Made by a program: the position numbers and the translations under genes. From Bedellia somnulentella (Eukaryota; Arthropoda; Insecta; Lepidoptera; Bedelliidae), in assembly GCA_963576735.1 (NCBI GenBank), contig OY755176.1, positions 9,037,423-9,101,422 of the forward strand: 64,000 nucleotides of DNA, read 5' to 3'. The notes below the pieces were generated by a model, which saw only the letters and a list, made by a program, of their open reading frames with translations, ran no database searches and was not told where the DNA came from. Shown here piece by piece: positions 1 through 11,593 of this stretch. Numbering within the stretch: the first letter of the stretch is position 1; each line of letters starts with the position of its first letter.

Positions 1-132
1 TAGCATTTGCCTAAAATTTTTAAAGCCCCAATTTATCCTCAATAATTATAACATTCCAAAATTTCACATACATTAACCACTGAGACATAAATAAATAAAC
101 CCATATTTTTTTAATAAATTAATCACTGCAAC

Positions 133-3100
133 TTAGGCATTCACATTTTCTAGTTTAATATCACAATGGCCGTTGGCAGTAACGTTTTGTTTGGAGCCCC
201 TGCCAGCCCTTTCCAGAGATCCGTCGTTAAGCAGCCACGCCGGGGAGTATGTTACTTGGCCAGCATTATCTATAGATTTTAGAGCGGGATTTGGCGACGT
301 ATTAGATGTGCTACCGATAGAAGTGTACCTGGAAAAATATACAAGATTATAATTATATGCAAAACTGTATTTTCAATCACATATTTAAGGCATTTTAAAA
401 TTTTGAAGATTCTAGGAAAGGAAGGCTTATTCAGTAACTGGTTTTCGGGATGAACATTTAGAATATCAATTAGGTACTGTTACTTGTTAAATTGTTACAC
501 AACAAGTCTAAATTTATTAGCATAAAATATTTTTATCGTAATTTGATTAAGCATAACATTTTAAAACTAATAATATTTAAATGTAACAACTAAACGCAAA
601 ACTGTTTTAGAATGGTTTTTATCACCATAGGCATATGTGGCATAAAGATAACTAAGCATATCGCCTTGGGGCATAGTTTTAGCACGTGGGTGACGCATAT
701 ACATTAATGTAAGTGGCTTACGAGTGGCACTAGGGTCTCGGCACCGCGCATAAGCGTATGTATATATATTTAATTTTAATGTTGTTTTTAGTAGACTGTT
801 TCATGAATAGTACAAGACGATATTTAAAAATGTTTCATACCCTCTGTCATAAAGACTGCAATACGGCACTTTCCGGTTGTGAATATAGCTCCAAATCTGA
901 TGATATGACCAGTTCAGCAAAGGCGATACTCGCATCACCTGGGGCCAACCCGGGTCCGTTTTCTGAAATAATATGTATACATCTCAACCTTCATTTAATT
1001 TACTGTATTGATATAGACAAACATCATTAAAATATATTTATAGAATAACATTCTTTCAATACACGTCAACCGTGATAGCTCAGTAGTGGGTGGAACACCG
1101 CTTATCGTACAGAAGATGAGGGTTCATATTCTGGGTCCGGCCTACACCAATTTCACTTTTCTAAAGTCATATGTGTAAATTTATCATGGCTGTTAACTTT
1201 GAGGGAAAACATCGTGAGGAAACCCCGTGGCTAAGTTGTACTTAGTCATGTGACAATATATTCGTACAAAACGGCGTCCAAGCAAAACGTGGATTCTTTG
1301 AACATCTGATGACAATTTCACGTGATATTCAGAAGTATTAGTACCACTGTCAACCCTTTCGGGGATTTACGGCGTGAACTTTTGAGTTGAGCTTATTACT
1401 CAAAGAATTGCTTATGGCAGGAAGAAAGGAATTATTTATTATATCATATACAAGCTTACCAACACACAGCAGGTGTTTTAAACCTTTAAGAGTTGAAAAA
1501 ATTAATGTGATCTAAGAACAGTGTTGGCTTACAATTTCAATACCTCATGTCCCTTGGCTATCCTACGAAAATAGAATGGGCAGATATCTGGGCTTATTGA
1601 AATGATGAGTGATGCTGGGTAGAATCACCAACGAAAATTTAAACGTTAAAAGTAGCTGACGTCCAGATTGGATTTAGGTCTTGAGCATATGACTATTGAA
1701 AAAATAAATAAACGTACTTGCATAAAATTCAAATCTTTGCTAAAGGGATCAGTCCGTCTCGTTCCCATAAGGCACGCTCTTAATGTTTTGTCTCGGTTTA
1801 GCACATCTTCAAGAGACAATTTCAAATCTCCTTGCGTCACTATTAAATTTATTCTGTAATGGTCTTCTATCTGTGTTACAAATGTTTCTAATTCCCTGTA
1901 AAATACACACAATATGTTAATTTTATGGTTCACCATTTGGGCACTTCCTTCCAAAAAACTGTTAAAAACATTGTAATCGTTCAATGGTTCAACTTCATAT
2001 TTAAATATACATACGTAAGGTAAGGTCTTTTTTGTGACCCAAAAAAATATAATCAACCAGAATACAACTGGTTTTTCAAAAATATGTCACCATCACGTAA
2101 TATTGTTGAAATATATATAAATAGTTACCATTGGGGCAGTCAAGCAATTCTTTAAAAACGTTAGCTTCAATAGTAGTAATAGGCTGTGTGTCGGAGAGAC
2201 TCATGTTATTCAACGTGAAAATTTGGAAAGCTGTTTAATTTGCTTGGAAATGTTGTGCAACTGTTTTATTTCGGTATGCTATAAAAAGTTAAAGACCCTT
2301 TATGTATTCTTTTATGTTATGGTTAAAACGAAAGGCTAATTATGCGAAACACTAAAATTGCAACATTAGTAATGTGGGATATCAGTTCCAGTTTCATTTA
2401 GAACCGAGAAGCCTACTCACTCGAACGGTTCTCCAGTCCTAACATACAGCACTTTAAGCTGAGCACTGACGTCCGAGCCGGTGGTCTCTTGCAGCGTCGC
2501 TAGAGTGATGTCCAGCAACACGGTGCAATCTTTGCCGCCATTGAATGACAGGAACACTTCGTCGAGACTGTACTCTTGGAAACATTGTTTTATCACCTGG
2601 AAGCAAAGCGTGTGAAACTGTTATAATATGCCATAGCACATACATATTCGTACATATACCATATATAATCTTGAATATTATATATTTATAACCTTACTTA
2701 ACGTAATATTGATATTAACAATACATTTGAAGCCGAGCGCTTTGCCGCTGAGAGCACGATAACTGGCCAAGTGCGAGTCGGCCTTGCCCGTGGAGGGTTT
2801 CGTAGTAACAAATATAAGCGAAACAATATACTTATGAAGAATAACATGTATTTTTATTGAGCCGGAATCGATACGTAAAGTTACTTTTGTTTTTCAAAGT
2901 GTTTGTATGAAATACAAAGTTACATTTACAGTTTTACAAAATGTGGTGTATCGCAAAAACGGCTGAATACATTGTTTCCAACCGATTTTCATTGTTAGGT
3001 TTTGTTGTTATATTTGTTTCTTTCATATTCTAAAAGTTATTTTGGTAAACTTTTACCACTTGGGGAGTTTAATTCTTGGAAATTATTTAATATAAAAAAA

Positions 3101-3958
3101 TATGTTTTGATAAATCTCAATCTCATTTTTAAAGACCTATTTAATGGTACTTCACATGAACAGGTTAGTATTTTTGTCCTAGAACCTTGAAGCGGTCTAC
3201 TGTTTACATCTACATATTTTTACGTACTGTATAGACACTATGTATATCTGTATGCATCTGTATGAAACTATAGAGTTTCAGAAATAAACAGTGGTACAAG
3301 GACAAACGGACCGACAGACATGACGAAATTAAAAGGGTTTCGTATTTTGCCATTTAGCTAAGGAACCCTAAAAAACACTTACATAAAGAGTTATAAAAAT
3401 CGTAAAAATTGGGGCAATAAGGAAAACCAGGGGGTTGACTGCATGAAATACCCTTCGTAGTGCGGAAGTTGTTTCAATAATTATGATTATTTATCTATAG
3501 TAATCCAGTCAGATTAAACTTCATGCAAAAATGATAATTCATATCTATATAATATAAATTTTGAGGTGATTGAAGTAAACCTTATCTAACCTCGGTTGTT
3601 GCTTGTCAAAAGTAGTTTACAATACATTCATATATGTTGTGTCATGTTCAGTAATAGTGAGGAAAATATAGATTTACCAATATGGAAAAAAGGATTATAA
3701 AAAGCCAATTACATAATCACTCATAAGTTACCTACGTTGAGATAAAGATGTGGATAAGATATGATATTTAAAAATAACTTTCCTTAACCCAGTCGCGTAC
3801 CAGTAGTTTAACATTAACTTTGTTTTGGCTCGTTCTCATAGAAATGAATGAATGAATACACTTATTTGACTTACTGTCCTCAAAATGTAAATAGTCATTT
3901 GTTCACATACCTCTTTCGATTCCTGCAGTACTTGTGAAAAGTCTGTATTAAGTTCCAT
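133..3958 (-). CDS. FLAD1: FAD synthase (FMN adenylyltransferase), single-domain FLAD1-type, five exons
   Basis: Transfers AMP from ATP to FMN to give FAD (EC 2.7.7.2), the last step of flavin cofactor synthesis. Coding exons on the minus strand: 3911-3958 (from the ATG), 2421-2596, 1718-1895, 841-962, 133-328. All introns are GT-AG and the phases join cleanly (0, 2, 0, 2), giving about 239 aa. Motifs: SFNGGKD near residues 33-39 (PP-loop/PAPS-reductase fold, ATP binding), LMGTRRTDP near 117-125, [20 protein letters not shown] near 136-155, then [19 protein letters not shown] near 173-191, the order seen in animal FLAD1. The first exon is open upstream to a good acceptor at 3990-3991, so a 5' UTR exon probably lies further upstream. 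I found no exon for the N-terminal molybdopterin-binding-like domain of vertebrate FLAD1, so this is probably the short form. The introns hold a SINE-B copy (1068-1391) and a lepidopteran dispersed repeat (2765-3376). Exon joins are read from sequence; the start codon is inferred. Confidence 0.9.
1068..1391 (+). repeat. SINE-B, tRNA-derived, decayed copy in FLAD1 intron 3
   Basis: The tRNA-like head GTGATAGCTCAGTAGTGGG (A box with a small insertion) at about 1071-1090 is followed by a degraded B box. The family body (GAGGGAAAACATCGTGAGGA) and the 3' tail CCCTTTCGGGG..CGGCGTGAACTTTTGAG follow. It is antisense to FLAD1 and has lost part of the middle. Confidence 0.8.
2765..3376 (-). repeat. Lepidopteran dispersed repeat (GGGTTCCGTAGCCAAATGG family), decayed
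   Basis: One end reads GGCCAAGTGCGAGTCGG (2765-2781). The other, read on the minus strand, is TTTTTAGGGTTCCTTAGC then AAATGGCAAAATACG and a short GTC-rich stretch (3290-3376). It is the same family as 54861-55601. I know this repeat as widespread in Lepidoptera; it lies in FLAD1 intron 1. Confidence 0.7.
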
Positions 3959-4196
3959 TTGCCTTCCTTCAACACGACACAACCATTTACTGAAAGAAAA
4001 TAAACGCAATATATAAACTGTTCACGCATGAATTATTGTATAGTAATCCATTTATCGATATGGTTGGTAACAAAACAAATAATGTTTGTTACACCACCAA
4101 CAATACTGTAAAGGTGAAGTTTCTAATGACGCAAACAGTAGGTTGATAATGAAATCGCTATTTCTTTGTAGGTTACACTAATTAGTAAATTAATTT

Positions 4197-4436
4197 GCCG
4201 TGTCGTTCCGGCTTAGAATGTCACTACCCCTTTCTACCCACGGGTGTCGTAAGAGGCGACTAAGGGTATGGGGATTTTTGAAGTGGTTTTTGGGCGATGC
4301 GGTTGGAGACCCATCACCAACGATATCTTATTTCTACCATCTTGTCCCCTGTCAACTTCCAAGTGTGGCTGAAGAGTTTCAGCTCTGAAGCTCTGGCTTC
4401 CCTTTTCGGGATATATGGCCGTGACTATATGTATAA
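4197..4436 (+). repeat. SINE-A copy
   Basis: Head GGCTTAGAATGTCACTACC, core GTAAGAGGCGACTAAGGG, B-box-like GGTTGGAGACC, then the tail CTCTGGCTTCCC..GGGATATATGGCCGTGA ending near ATGTATAAG. It shares the diagnostic GTGACATTCTAAGCC variant with the 63432-63679 copy, which suggests one subfamily. Confidence 0.85.
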
Positions 4437-4540
4437 GTAAAAATATATCATGCTAGTACTAATTAATCATAGGAGTTTAGTCGAACCTGACTTAATATCA
4501 CTTAGGGAGATTTTTTCGGGAGTATATAAATGTGTTTGCT

Positions 4541-4692
4541 TACAATGGTATGGCACTAACCCATTTCCATGAGCGTCGTACGCGGCGAGTAAGTGTGCTA
4601 CGACTTTTTAAGTACGTTGTGGCTAGAGAGTGATCGTCAACTGAAGCTCTGGCTATCTCTTTTTGCCATTTATAGCCGTGAGTATGTATTGG
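4541..4692 (+). repeat. SINE-A copy, strongly diverged and shortened
   Basis: Only the GGCACTAACCCATTTC head region, GCGGCGAGTAAG core and CTCTGGCTATCTC..TTATAGCCGTGAGTATGTA tail remain. The middle is deleted. Confidence 0.65.
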
Positions 4693-4804
4693 CTTGAGTA
4701 TTATCGGGACTGCGCTTGCTCACCTTTACGCAGATATCTCTACTTTATTGTAGAATTTTTACTTTAATGCAGTCCACTTGCAAAAAAATATTTAAAAAAT
4801 ACGT

Positions 4805-4865
4805 TACTAAATAAAAGTGGTTGGAAGAGATCGCTTTTAGCGATAAGACCGACAATTGTACTTCA
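4805..4865 (+). repeat. Fragment of a common lepidopteran LINE 3' UTR-like repeat
   Basis: GGTTGGAAGAGATCGCTTTT then AGCGATAAGACCGACAATTG is a phrase I recognise from lepidopteran retrotransposon 3' ends. A related piece lies at 38608-38650. Recognition is from memory and the boundaries are uncertain. Confidence 0.4.
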
Positions 4866-4869
4866 CAGT

Positions 4870-7090
4870 AATATGTTTGATTAATTTTGCAAATTATTTG
4901 TGTTTGCTAGAACGGATATATTTTTTAGAACTTCTGAGACGCATTTTTGCAAGTAATGTTCGAGCCTAGTTTTCCAAATCTGAGGCACATAATTCAGAAA
5001 TATCTAACGTATCCATTGGAAGCTGCCTTACTACTCAAACCAAAACGTTCTGGGTCCTTATTTTTTACTATGTGGCTTTTTATGTGTGGAATATTAAATA
5101 AGTACATATTTAATATTCCAGAATGTTTCATAAATGTACATATTTACTGTGTCTCCGCAGTCGTTACCATTCACATTTCTCTATATACCCCTTACCAAAC
5201 GATCCTTTTTAAATGACCTTTCCTGTTTTTTGAAATAACATATTTCACACCGCAACATTCACGTGAAACACTCTTTCTCACTATGTAACTTGTAAGAGCG
5301 AATGTTTAGGTGGTTTGCACAGATAGCAATATGGATAAAAGTAAATTCATGAAAGAAATATATAGAGCCAATGTGTACAGATAGTGATGTCAGTAGACAT
5401 TTAGATAGAAGATATATTTATGAATGTAATTGAATCGTACAAACTGGCGAAATCTCAGCCTACATTTTTGTTTATGTACCATCTCCCGTGTAACGGCGAT
5501 ACAGCTGATCCCATATGGTCTGGATATACTTACGGCATGGACTTAAAAGTTATTCTCTAAATATATAGAAACATTAAATCACAAGGTAAAAGATTATACA
5601 TAAGAGCCAGTAACTCTTGGATAGAAAACAGTGAGTGCGATCTAAGGACAATTACTCACTTGGGCTCGTTCCGCACGACTGTTTTAAAGACTACTGTAGT
5701 GTTACAGAATAATTAATTTTGTATGGAAATTGCTAATTACATTCATATCTAGTTGTGTAATGCGAGGCTGTATTCATTTGTTTAAAACATTGACGTGGTT
5801 TTAACCAATTGGATAAGACATTTTAAAAAAATAGTTGTGATATTAAAATGTTCTGGTAAAATATTGACTTTAAATTCAGAAAAAATCTAGTAGGTTGCTG
5901 TTTTGAATTGAAAATAATTATACTACTGCCTATTCTGTGTTGATAATATGTATGGGTGATAATGAAAATTCTTTAAAGTGAATCTTGTAGTATACTCTGT
6001 ACTGTTCACTGGACAAAAGTAGTTTAGGGAAGATAGTGAATAAACCACTATCAAATTTAAACAATCCTCAACTCTTTTGGTTCAGTTATTGTGGAAAAAG
6101 AATAAAACATATCTTTTTCTAGATTGAACATAAAAACAATTTTATTCTTCTAATAAAAACATAGAATATTAATATAAAAATATATAGTCTTGCCATAAAT
6201 TTGGTATCAATAAATGTGAGAGAATAATAAATCATATGTATGAAGTTAGTGTTAGTATTCATTTAGATTACATTTAGTAGCTTTTCCACTGTTTATATTG
6301 GAATATCATGAATACAGATAAGGGACAAATTCACAGAGAATAAATTTACTATGATACTTCAATGTAAGAAATCATGATCTGTATTTGTAAACATGAATAA
6401 TAATAGTTGTAGAAAAGTAGAAGCTCAAAAACAGTAATGTATCCTTGAAGCTACTTAGATATGTCTGAGGGTTAAAGAGACCAATACCCAACCTATATAA
6501 TGGTTTGCTAAGGTGTATTGTAGGAAATATTTGATTCAACATTCAAAATTCATGTGAACATTGGGCAAAAATATGAGTGTTTACCAGGAATGTGATGATT
6601 GGGATAGATTCATAAAGTTTCTTTGCAGAACTATATTTGTTGGTAGACACTGACTATTTCAATATGACTCTTCTCCATAAAACAACAAAGTACTTAATGG
6701 TTTGATGTAATCATAATCAATCTCTGCAAGTCCTGATCTTAATCTTTTGATGAATTGCCTTTGAAATATTTAAAAGTTATAATAAAGAAGTCGTCCCAAT
6801 CAAATGTTTATTAAAATCAAACAACAAAACAGGTTTAGTGAACACAGCCATGGTAATAAATAGTATTGAATGTGGTGTGTTCAACCATAGATGAATGGCC
6901 TGGTGTGATGTGGATTCTTGACAGATTTGTAAAGTCTAAAGGTAGGAATTATGAATCATTCTAGCCCTTATATCTAAATTGTAAAATAAATGCTTTTATA
7001 ATTCTAGTTTGTTTAATTACTCTTAAAGTAACAATATTTTTAAAAGTGACATAATTTATGGCAGTACTTGTTAAAAACAATACATTAACT
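4870..7090. other. AT-rich intergenic stretch between FLAD1 and TRMT5
   Basis: No coding exon or clear mobile element seen. About 5345-5400 and 25480-25525 weakly resemble the LINE-tail coding sequence (ATATATAGAGCCAATGTG). A minus-strand AATAAA at 6807-6812 could serve TRMT5, about 290 bases past its stop; it is one of several AT-rich candidates. Confidence 0.4.
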
Positions 7091-7100
7091 AAATAGCACT

Positions 7101-8522
7101 TTAATTTATATCAATACACAGTTTTTTGCTGGGTGGTTCACATTCACTGTTACACTTATTAAACAAAACTTCTTTTGTTAGTTCAATAGTCACTCTCATC
7201 ATTTCTTTTTTTGGGGACACATTTCTTACATTAAACACATCTTTTATATTGGAAATTACATTAGCACCTATATGTTTACACACTGTTTCTTTAGTTAATT
7301 CTATAATGTTAGCCATGTCATCACCCACAATAAAACAATAAACATATATAACTATTTTGTAGTTAAACTTTTCAAAATATAAATTTTCATCTAATAAACC
7401 ATTAAAATTACTAAGAAATTCAACAGCCAAAGCAGGTAAATTCATGGTCACATGAATTGTTGATCCTTCCAATTCTTTTTTCTCTTTACAAAGGCTTAGC
7501 AAATAGTTTTTGAAAATATTACATATAAATTCCTTCCCATCAATGTTGTATGATTGCAGAAGTTTCTTGTCTACTTTATTACTGGTTGCATTGTGGTTTA
7601 GCCATTTGAATGATTCTGGGTTTAAGTCATTAGCATAAACAAAGCATTTTTTTTTAGCAGCAGGTATTGCAAAAGGTCCTACGCCGCAAAAAACATCAAA
7701 TAAAATATCATTAGCTTTTAGAAATGACAATATACGCTCATGTTCTTTGCCCAATCTTGGATTCCAATACACCTTGGAAAAATCAAACTGAAAATTACAA
7801 CGGTTTTCTCTGACTGTAACTAAATAGTCATTTTCCCCAGCTAACAGTTCCATACTAAAATTTCTGTAAGTAGTATCAATAATGTTAGACTTGTTGACAA
7901 CAGTTTTGCATGTCTTTATCTTGTCTAGGAGAACTTCACCTATTAAAAACTTATAATCAAGTAGATGGTCTCTTAAATTCAAGTGAATAATGTGCCCAAT
8001 CTGAGAGAAACCACTCACCGCTTCTTCTCCTTCTGGTAACACTGCTTTGAATATCTGTTCGTATTTCCAATTATTATAACCAATTTGAATGATGTTAAAG
8101 TCCATATTACTGGAGGTCAGTCTTAGTTCACTAAGTTTTTGTCTATATTCTTCAGGAAAATCATTCCATGCTGTAATCTTATCTGGATTCAAATTAATAC
8201 ATTTCTCTTGCCTTCCATTATGCTCAACAGTCTGGACTGGTTTGAAGTTTTCCAATTTTAAAATGTATTGTTTGCAGATAGGTAAAACTTTTGATATATT
8301 TTCTTCGCTAACCTTCAAAACGGGAACTCTCACGTCACAATTAAATTTTGTTCGATCAAGTGACTTCATGCCACGAACTTTTAAGGGCACTGACATACTT
8401 TTGGCCAGGGTGCTCATTTTGCGATATGTCTGATTAATATATCTAGCAATATAGCAAAAACTTGTACGGAGTTGTAACATAAAAATTGTTTTAAACTTAA
8501 AACTTAAAATTGGGACATACAA
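7101..8522 (-). CDS. TRMT5: tRNA (guanine37-N1)-methyltransferase, Trm5/TRMT5
   Basis: Methylates N1 of G37 next to the anticodon using S-adenosylmethionine, which limits frameshifting; family members act in cytosol and mitochondria. The 473-aa reading frame is uninterrupted and intronless, near the usual animal length of about 500 aa. Visible in order: a basic, hydroxyl-rich N-terminus (residues about 15-40, MLQLRTSFCYIARYI) that could be a mitochondrial presequence; the D2 region GFSQIGHIIHLNLRDHLLDY (about 171-190); NRCNFQFDFSKVYWNPRLGK (about 240-259); SAM motif DVFCGVGPFAIPAAK (276-290); NDLNPES (298-304); and the NLPALA catalytic-loop motif (361-366). Internal methionines at residues 15, 36 and 43 could start a shorter cytosolic form. 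No damage is visible and it appears functional. Confidence 0.95.
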   Translation of the reverse strand: MYVPILSFKFKTIFMLQLRTSFCYIARYINQTYRKMSTLAKSMSVPLKVRGMKSLDRTKFNCDVRVPVLKVSEENISKVLPICKQYILKLENFKPVQTVEHNGRQEKCINLNPDKITAWNDFPEEYRQKLSELRLTSSNMDFNIIQIGYNNWKYEQIFKAVLPEGEEAVSGFSQIGHIIHLNLRDHLLDYKFLIGEVLLDKIKTCKTVVNKSNIIDTTYRNFSMELLAGENDYLVTVRENRCNFQFDFSKVYWNPRLGKEHERILSFLKANDILFDVFCGVGPFAIPAAKKKCFVYANDLNPESFKWLNHNATSNKVDKKLLQSYNIDGKEFICNIFKNYLLSLCKEKKELEGSTIHVTMNLPALAVEFLSNFNGLLDENLYFEKFNYKIVIYVYCFIVGDDMANIIELTKETVCKHIGANVISNIKDVFNVRNVSPKKEMMRVTIELTKEVLFNKCNSECEPPSKKLCIDIN

Positions 8523-9300
8523 TACTAACCAAACTTTTTTCTTTTCGGTGTTTTTTCGTACTTATAGATGTTTCAAGCAATATTTTTTAACAACAATAAA
8601 AACACACCGAACTATTTAATTCATAATTTAACACAAAATTCACTTTTTTGTAGGAACTTTGTTAAATAAAGTAACAAAAAAGAAGAACAAAATTTCTTCT
8701 CTCTCATCTCAAATTAAACTTTTCTTTTTTGTACAGTGGCTATTGCTGTTATCGTGATTGCCACGTAAACTTTGCCAGTGTCGCGTTAGAAATATAAAAA
8801 GAACGTAATTAGATTTTTAGTCAGCGATAACTTCTCAACTCATCCTGATCCTGACACATATGGCGGTCTAAGGAGTTTGTGTGCAAAAGCGAAAATTAGC
8901 ATTCGGATAAATTAAAAAGGGTTTTAATCTTAATTAATTTTGTTTGTTCTTCGTAGTAAGGCTTCGTACGGGTAGCTTAGCATTTAAGCTATCATTTTTA
9001 GTTCAGTTCCTTAACGTAATGTACTTATTTTATTATATAAAATTTTAAATAAATAGATTCCTATTACTATACTTACAGCATAACTGCGATATAAAGTGAC
9101 TTTTCCAAATTGTATTTTTAAACTAGTAAGTTAGACTGACTTACACTTATTCATGGCCGGTTTGTTGGTACAAAGTGGCGATAGGCCTGCCAGGGGGCAT
9201 GGTAGGGCTTATATAATAATACTGTCCAGGTAAAGAGTGAATACTCAGAAGAAAATGACAAGTTGTGTTTAAAAGAATTAGTTCTATTCCTCCAGATTGG
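8523..9300. other. TRMT5 upstream region, no further gene seen
   Basis: AT-rich DNA that must contain the TRMT5 promoter. No recognisable TATA or initiator arrangement stands out, and no exon on either strand. Confidence 0.4.
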
Positions 9301-9306
9301 AGAAAA

Positions 9307-9512
9307 CATACATACATACAATCCAATCATAAAATCACAGCTATAAATCCCTAGCAGGGGTAGCAAGAGCTTCAGAGTAAAATATTGGTGATGGGTTTCC
9401 AACTTCATCGCCCAAAAAATCATTTCAAAATCTCAAATACAACATCGCCTCTTACGCATGTGTGTCCATGGGAAGAAATAGGGTAATGCTATTTTAAGCC
9501 GGCACTACACAC
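9307..9512 (-). repeat. SINE-A copy
   Basis: Read on the minus strand it runs from GTGTAGTGCCGGCTTAAAAT to TATAGCTGTGATTTT and ends in a (ATGT)n tail at CATACATACATAC (9309-9321). Typical core, with a few indels. Confidence 0.85.
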
Positions 9513-9597
9513 TCAGGCTCCAGGAAATAACAGCGTAAATGTTATGTTTATGTCTAAATAGCGTGTCTTTCATATTAAAGAACGAATAAAATAGATC

Positions 9598-9785
9598 ATG
9601 CTGTGTAGTGTCGGCTTAGAATAGCACTACCCCATTTCTTCCGGTGGGTGTACGTAAGAGGCGACTAACGGTATTGGGGCTTTTAAGGGATTTTTGGGCG
9701 ATGAGGTTGGAGACCCATCACCAACAACCTTTATTTTAGCATCTTTTCCCCACTTAACTTCCAAATGTGGCTGAGGAATTTCCTC
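9598..9785 (+). repeat. SINE-A copy joined to an antisense LINE tail
   Basis: Full head GCTGTGTAGTGTCGGCTTAG and core, but the copy stops at GGCTGAGGAATTTCCTCTC. It runs directly into 9786-9840, which is the minus-strand LINE-tail coding segment (CATCCATCAATCTTTTCATA). The junction is chimeric. Confidence 0.85.
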
Positions 9786-9840
9786 TCTAGCTTCATTCAC
9801 ATCCATCAATCTTTTCATACATGCTCTTTTATTCTAAAGA
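9786..9840 (-). repeat. LINE-tail fragment, truncated at both ends
   Basis: Encodes part of the conserved C-terminal stretch NKRACMKRLMDV on the minus strand. Compare the longer copies at 13191-13472 and 25862-26215. Confidence 0.7.
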
Positions 9841-10099
9841 CAAATGTGTGTTTAGTTTATCATGGTGGTTAACAGTGAGGGAAAACATCGTTAAGAACCC
9901 ACATGGCTGAGTTGTACTTGATCATGTGACAGGGTATTCGTACAAAACGGCGATAGGCCTGCTCACTATCACGTGGGTACACTGTCCAAGCAAAACGTGG
10001 GTACTCCGAACACCACGTAAAAATGTCACCTAATGTTCAGAAGTATTAGTACCTCTGCCAAACCCTTCGGGGATATTAGGCGAGAACGTTTGAGTTGAG
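9841..10099 (+). repeat. SINE-B copy lacking its tRNA head
   Basis: Starts within the body at TTTATCATGGTGGTTAACAG and runs to AACCCTTCGGGGATATTAGG then GAACGTTTGAGTTGAG. 5' truncated. Confidence 0.85.
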
Positions 10100-10537
10100 A
10101 ACTATTGTGTATTGTGTACATAGTTCGTAATCATGTTTTAACTCAATTAGGCTTTTATTTTTCGTACAAAGACGTCCGCTGCCGGTGCTTATATTCCCAA
10201 GTTTGTTTATTTCCCGTTCTTTCTTCATTTGTTTGCCTGCAATTGCAGTGAGAATGTTTTTACGGCACAAAGTACAAGGCATTAAATTTTAACTGTCCGT
10301 AATAAAGTTTTTCAGCAAACAATAGTGAAGTGCTTCTCATAGACTGCGGTTTGCTGAAAATCGTGTTTTCTTTACAACAGTTTGTTGTACCGGGCGCCAG
10401 AAAGTTTTTTAATTTAAATTCGTGTACAGCATCGAGGCGGGTGGACAATGCAATATTGTGCAACAGTTTAAATTTTTCACCCTGCCCCTGCACCGTAAAG
10501 CTATACGTCTAAATGACAACTTTGCGCTTATTCATTA
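10100..10537. other. Unassigned stretch between SINE-B and the Helitron
   Basis: Overlapping short frames on both strands at 10260-10512 have no recognisable domain. No gene or repeat can be supported. Confidence 0.3.
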
Positions 10538-11282
10538 CTAGTGGATCGTCCCAGCTTCGCACGGGTAGCGTTGTTTTTTTAAATATCTGAGGTTTCTTTC
10601 TTCAGTCACTGCTCAAGCATTGTGAATTTCAGCGTAATGTTTTCAATTTATGAAATTTATAGCACTCCCTTAACAGTGTAGTTTGGTGATTTTGAATGCG
10701 CTTTAATGAACGGTTCAGTATTTCCGTCTAATAGCAAATTTTGGAATAAAACGCCATGAAGTATTTATAACAATCTAAAAAATAAATCATTACGTTATGT
10801 AGGATGGCTTATTTTATAAATAATTTCGGTGTTTGTCTACCGATTTCTATGATTCTTTTTTTGTTGAATAGGTAATAATGTTACCTTTTTTAAATTAGGG
10901 ATGAGTGAGAGGTTTACAAACGTAAGAGTAAACAAATATAATCAGGATGTTCCGAACTGCTAAGCTATCAGGAATTACACGTGTTATTGTGAGTCAACCG
11001 TAAAAGATAGATATACTGTTGAGGACTTTTTTTAGATAATTTAATGAAGAATATTTCCGTCATATATGATTTCTATGTAAGTTTAACCATTAAGGCTGCA
11101 CACGCGACGGAAGCTTAAAAAATGGAGTAACTTCTCCCGTTTTCCAAAAATTTCCCAAAATTCCCCTTGATTTCTCTGCTGGAAAGCATACAAAATCCTG
11201 CGCAGGAGTATGAAGAATAATTGTACCAAGTTTCGTTAAAATCCGTCGAGTAGTTTTTGTTTCCATAAGGAACATACAAACC

Positions 11283-11316
<34 letters not shown>

Positions 11317-11435
11317 AATTTTACTGATTGCATTTTTGGCATCAGTATCGATCCCTTATCACCACCTGATAGTTATTTTGAAAATATATTTCATGTACAG
11401 AATTGACCTCTCTACAGATTTATTATAAGTATAGA
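10538..11435 (-). mobile_element. Non-autonomous Helitron, left member of a head-to-head pair
   Basis: On the minus strand it begins TCTATACTTATAATAAATC after an A and ends GATCCACTAG before a T, the A|TC...CTAG|T insertion rule of Helitrons. A short imperfect hairpin (CCCGTGCGAAGCTGGG) precedes the end. It contains a (GTCT)n run at 11283-11314 and no intact protein. The same family occurs at 12212-13078 and 31435-32348. Confidence 0.9.
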
Positions 11436-11593
11436 TTAAAAACGTACTTACACGCCCGCAATTTATTTCCTTCTAGGTTGACTATGTCAGCTAAGGGCCG
11501 CCCTAGTGGTGAAAAGCTACGTATATACTGAAGCTAGATGTGTATACTTATGTCGAATAAAAGTGCCATAACGTTATTTTTCATCATTTTTAT

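Noticed and set aside
1646..2056. Whole 136-codon frame as a separate protein
   Set aside because: Only 1718-1895 is coding, as FLAD1 exon 3. The rest is intron read-through.
2123..2203. Exon-like minus-strand segment [20 protein letters not shown] followed by a GTAACT donor, inside FLAD1 intron 2
   Set aside because: It has no good upstream acceptor, its phase does not fit the neighbouring FLAD1 exons, and I recognise no protein family. A nested gene cannot be supported.
11090..11342. Frames PKMQSVKFLSVCLSVCLSV and relatives (also 12288-12506, 31528-31858)
   Set aside because: Translations of the Helitron and its GTCT tract.
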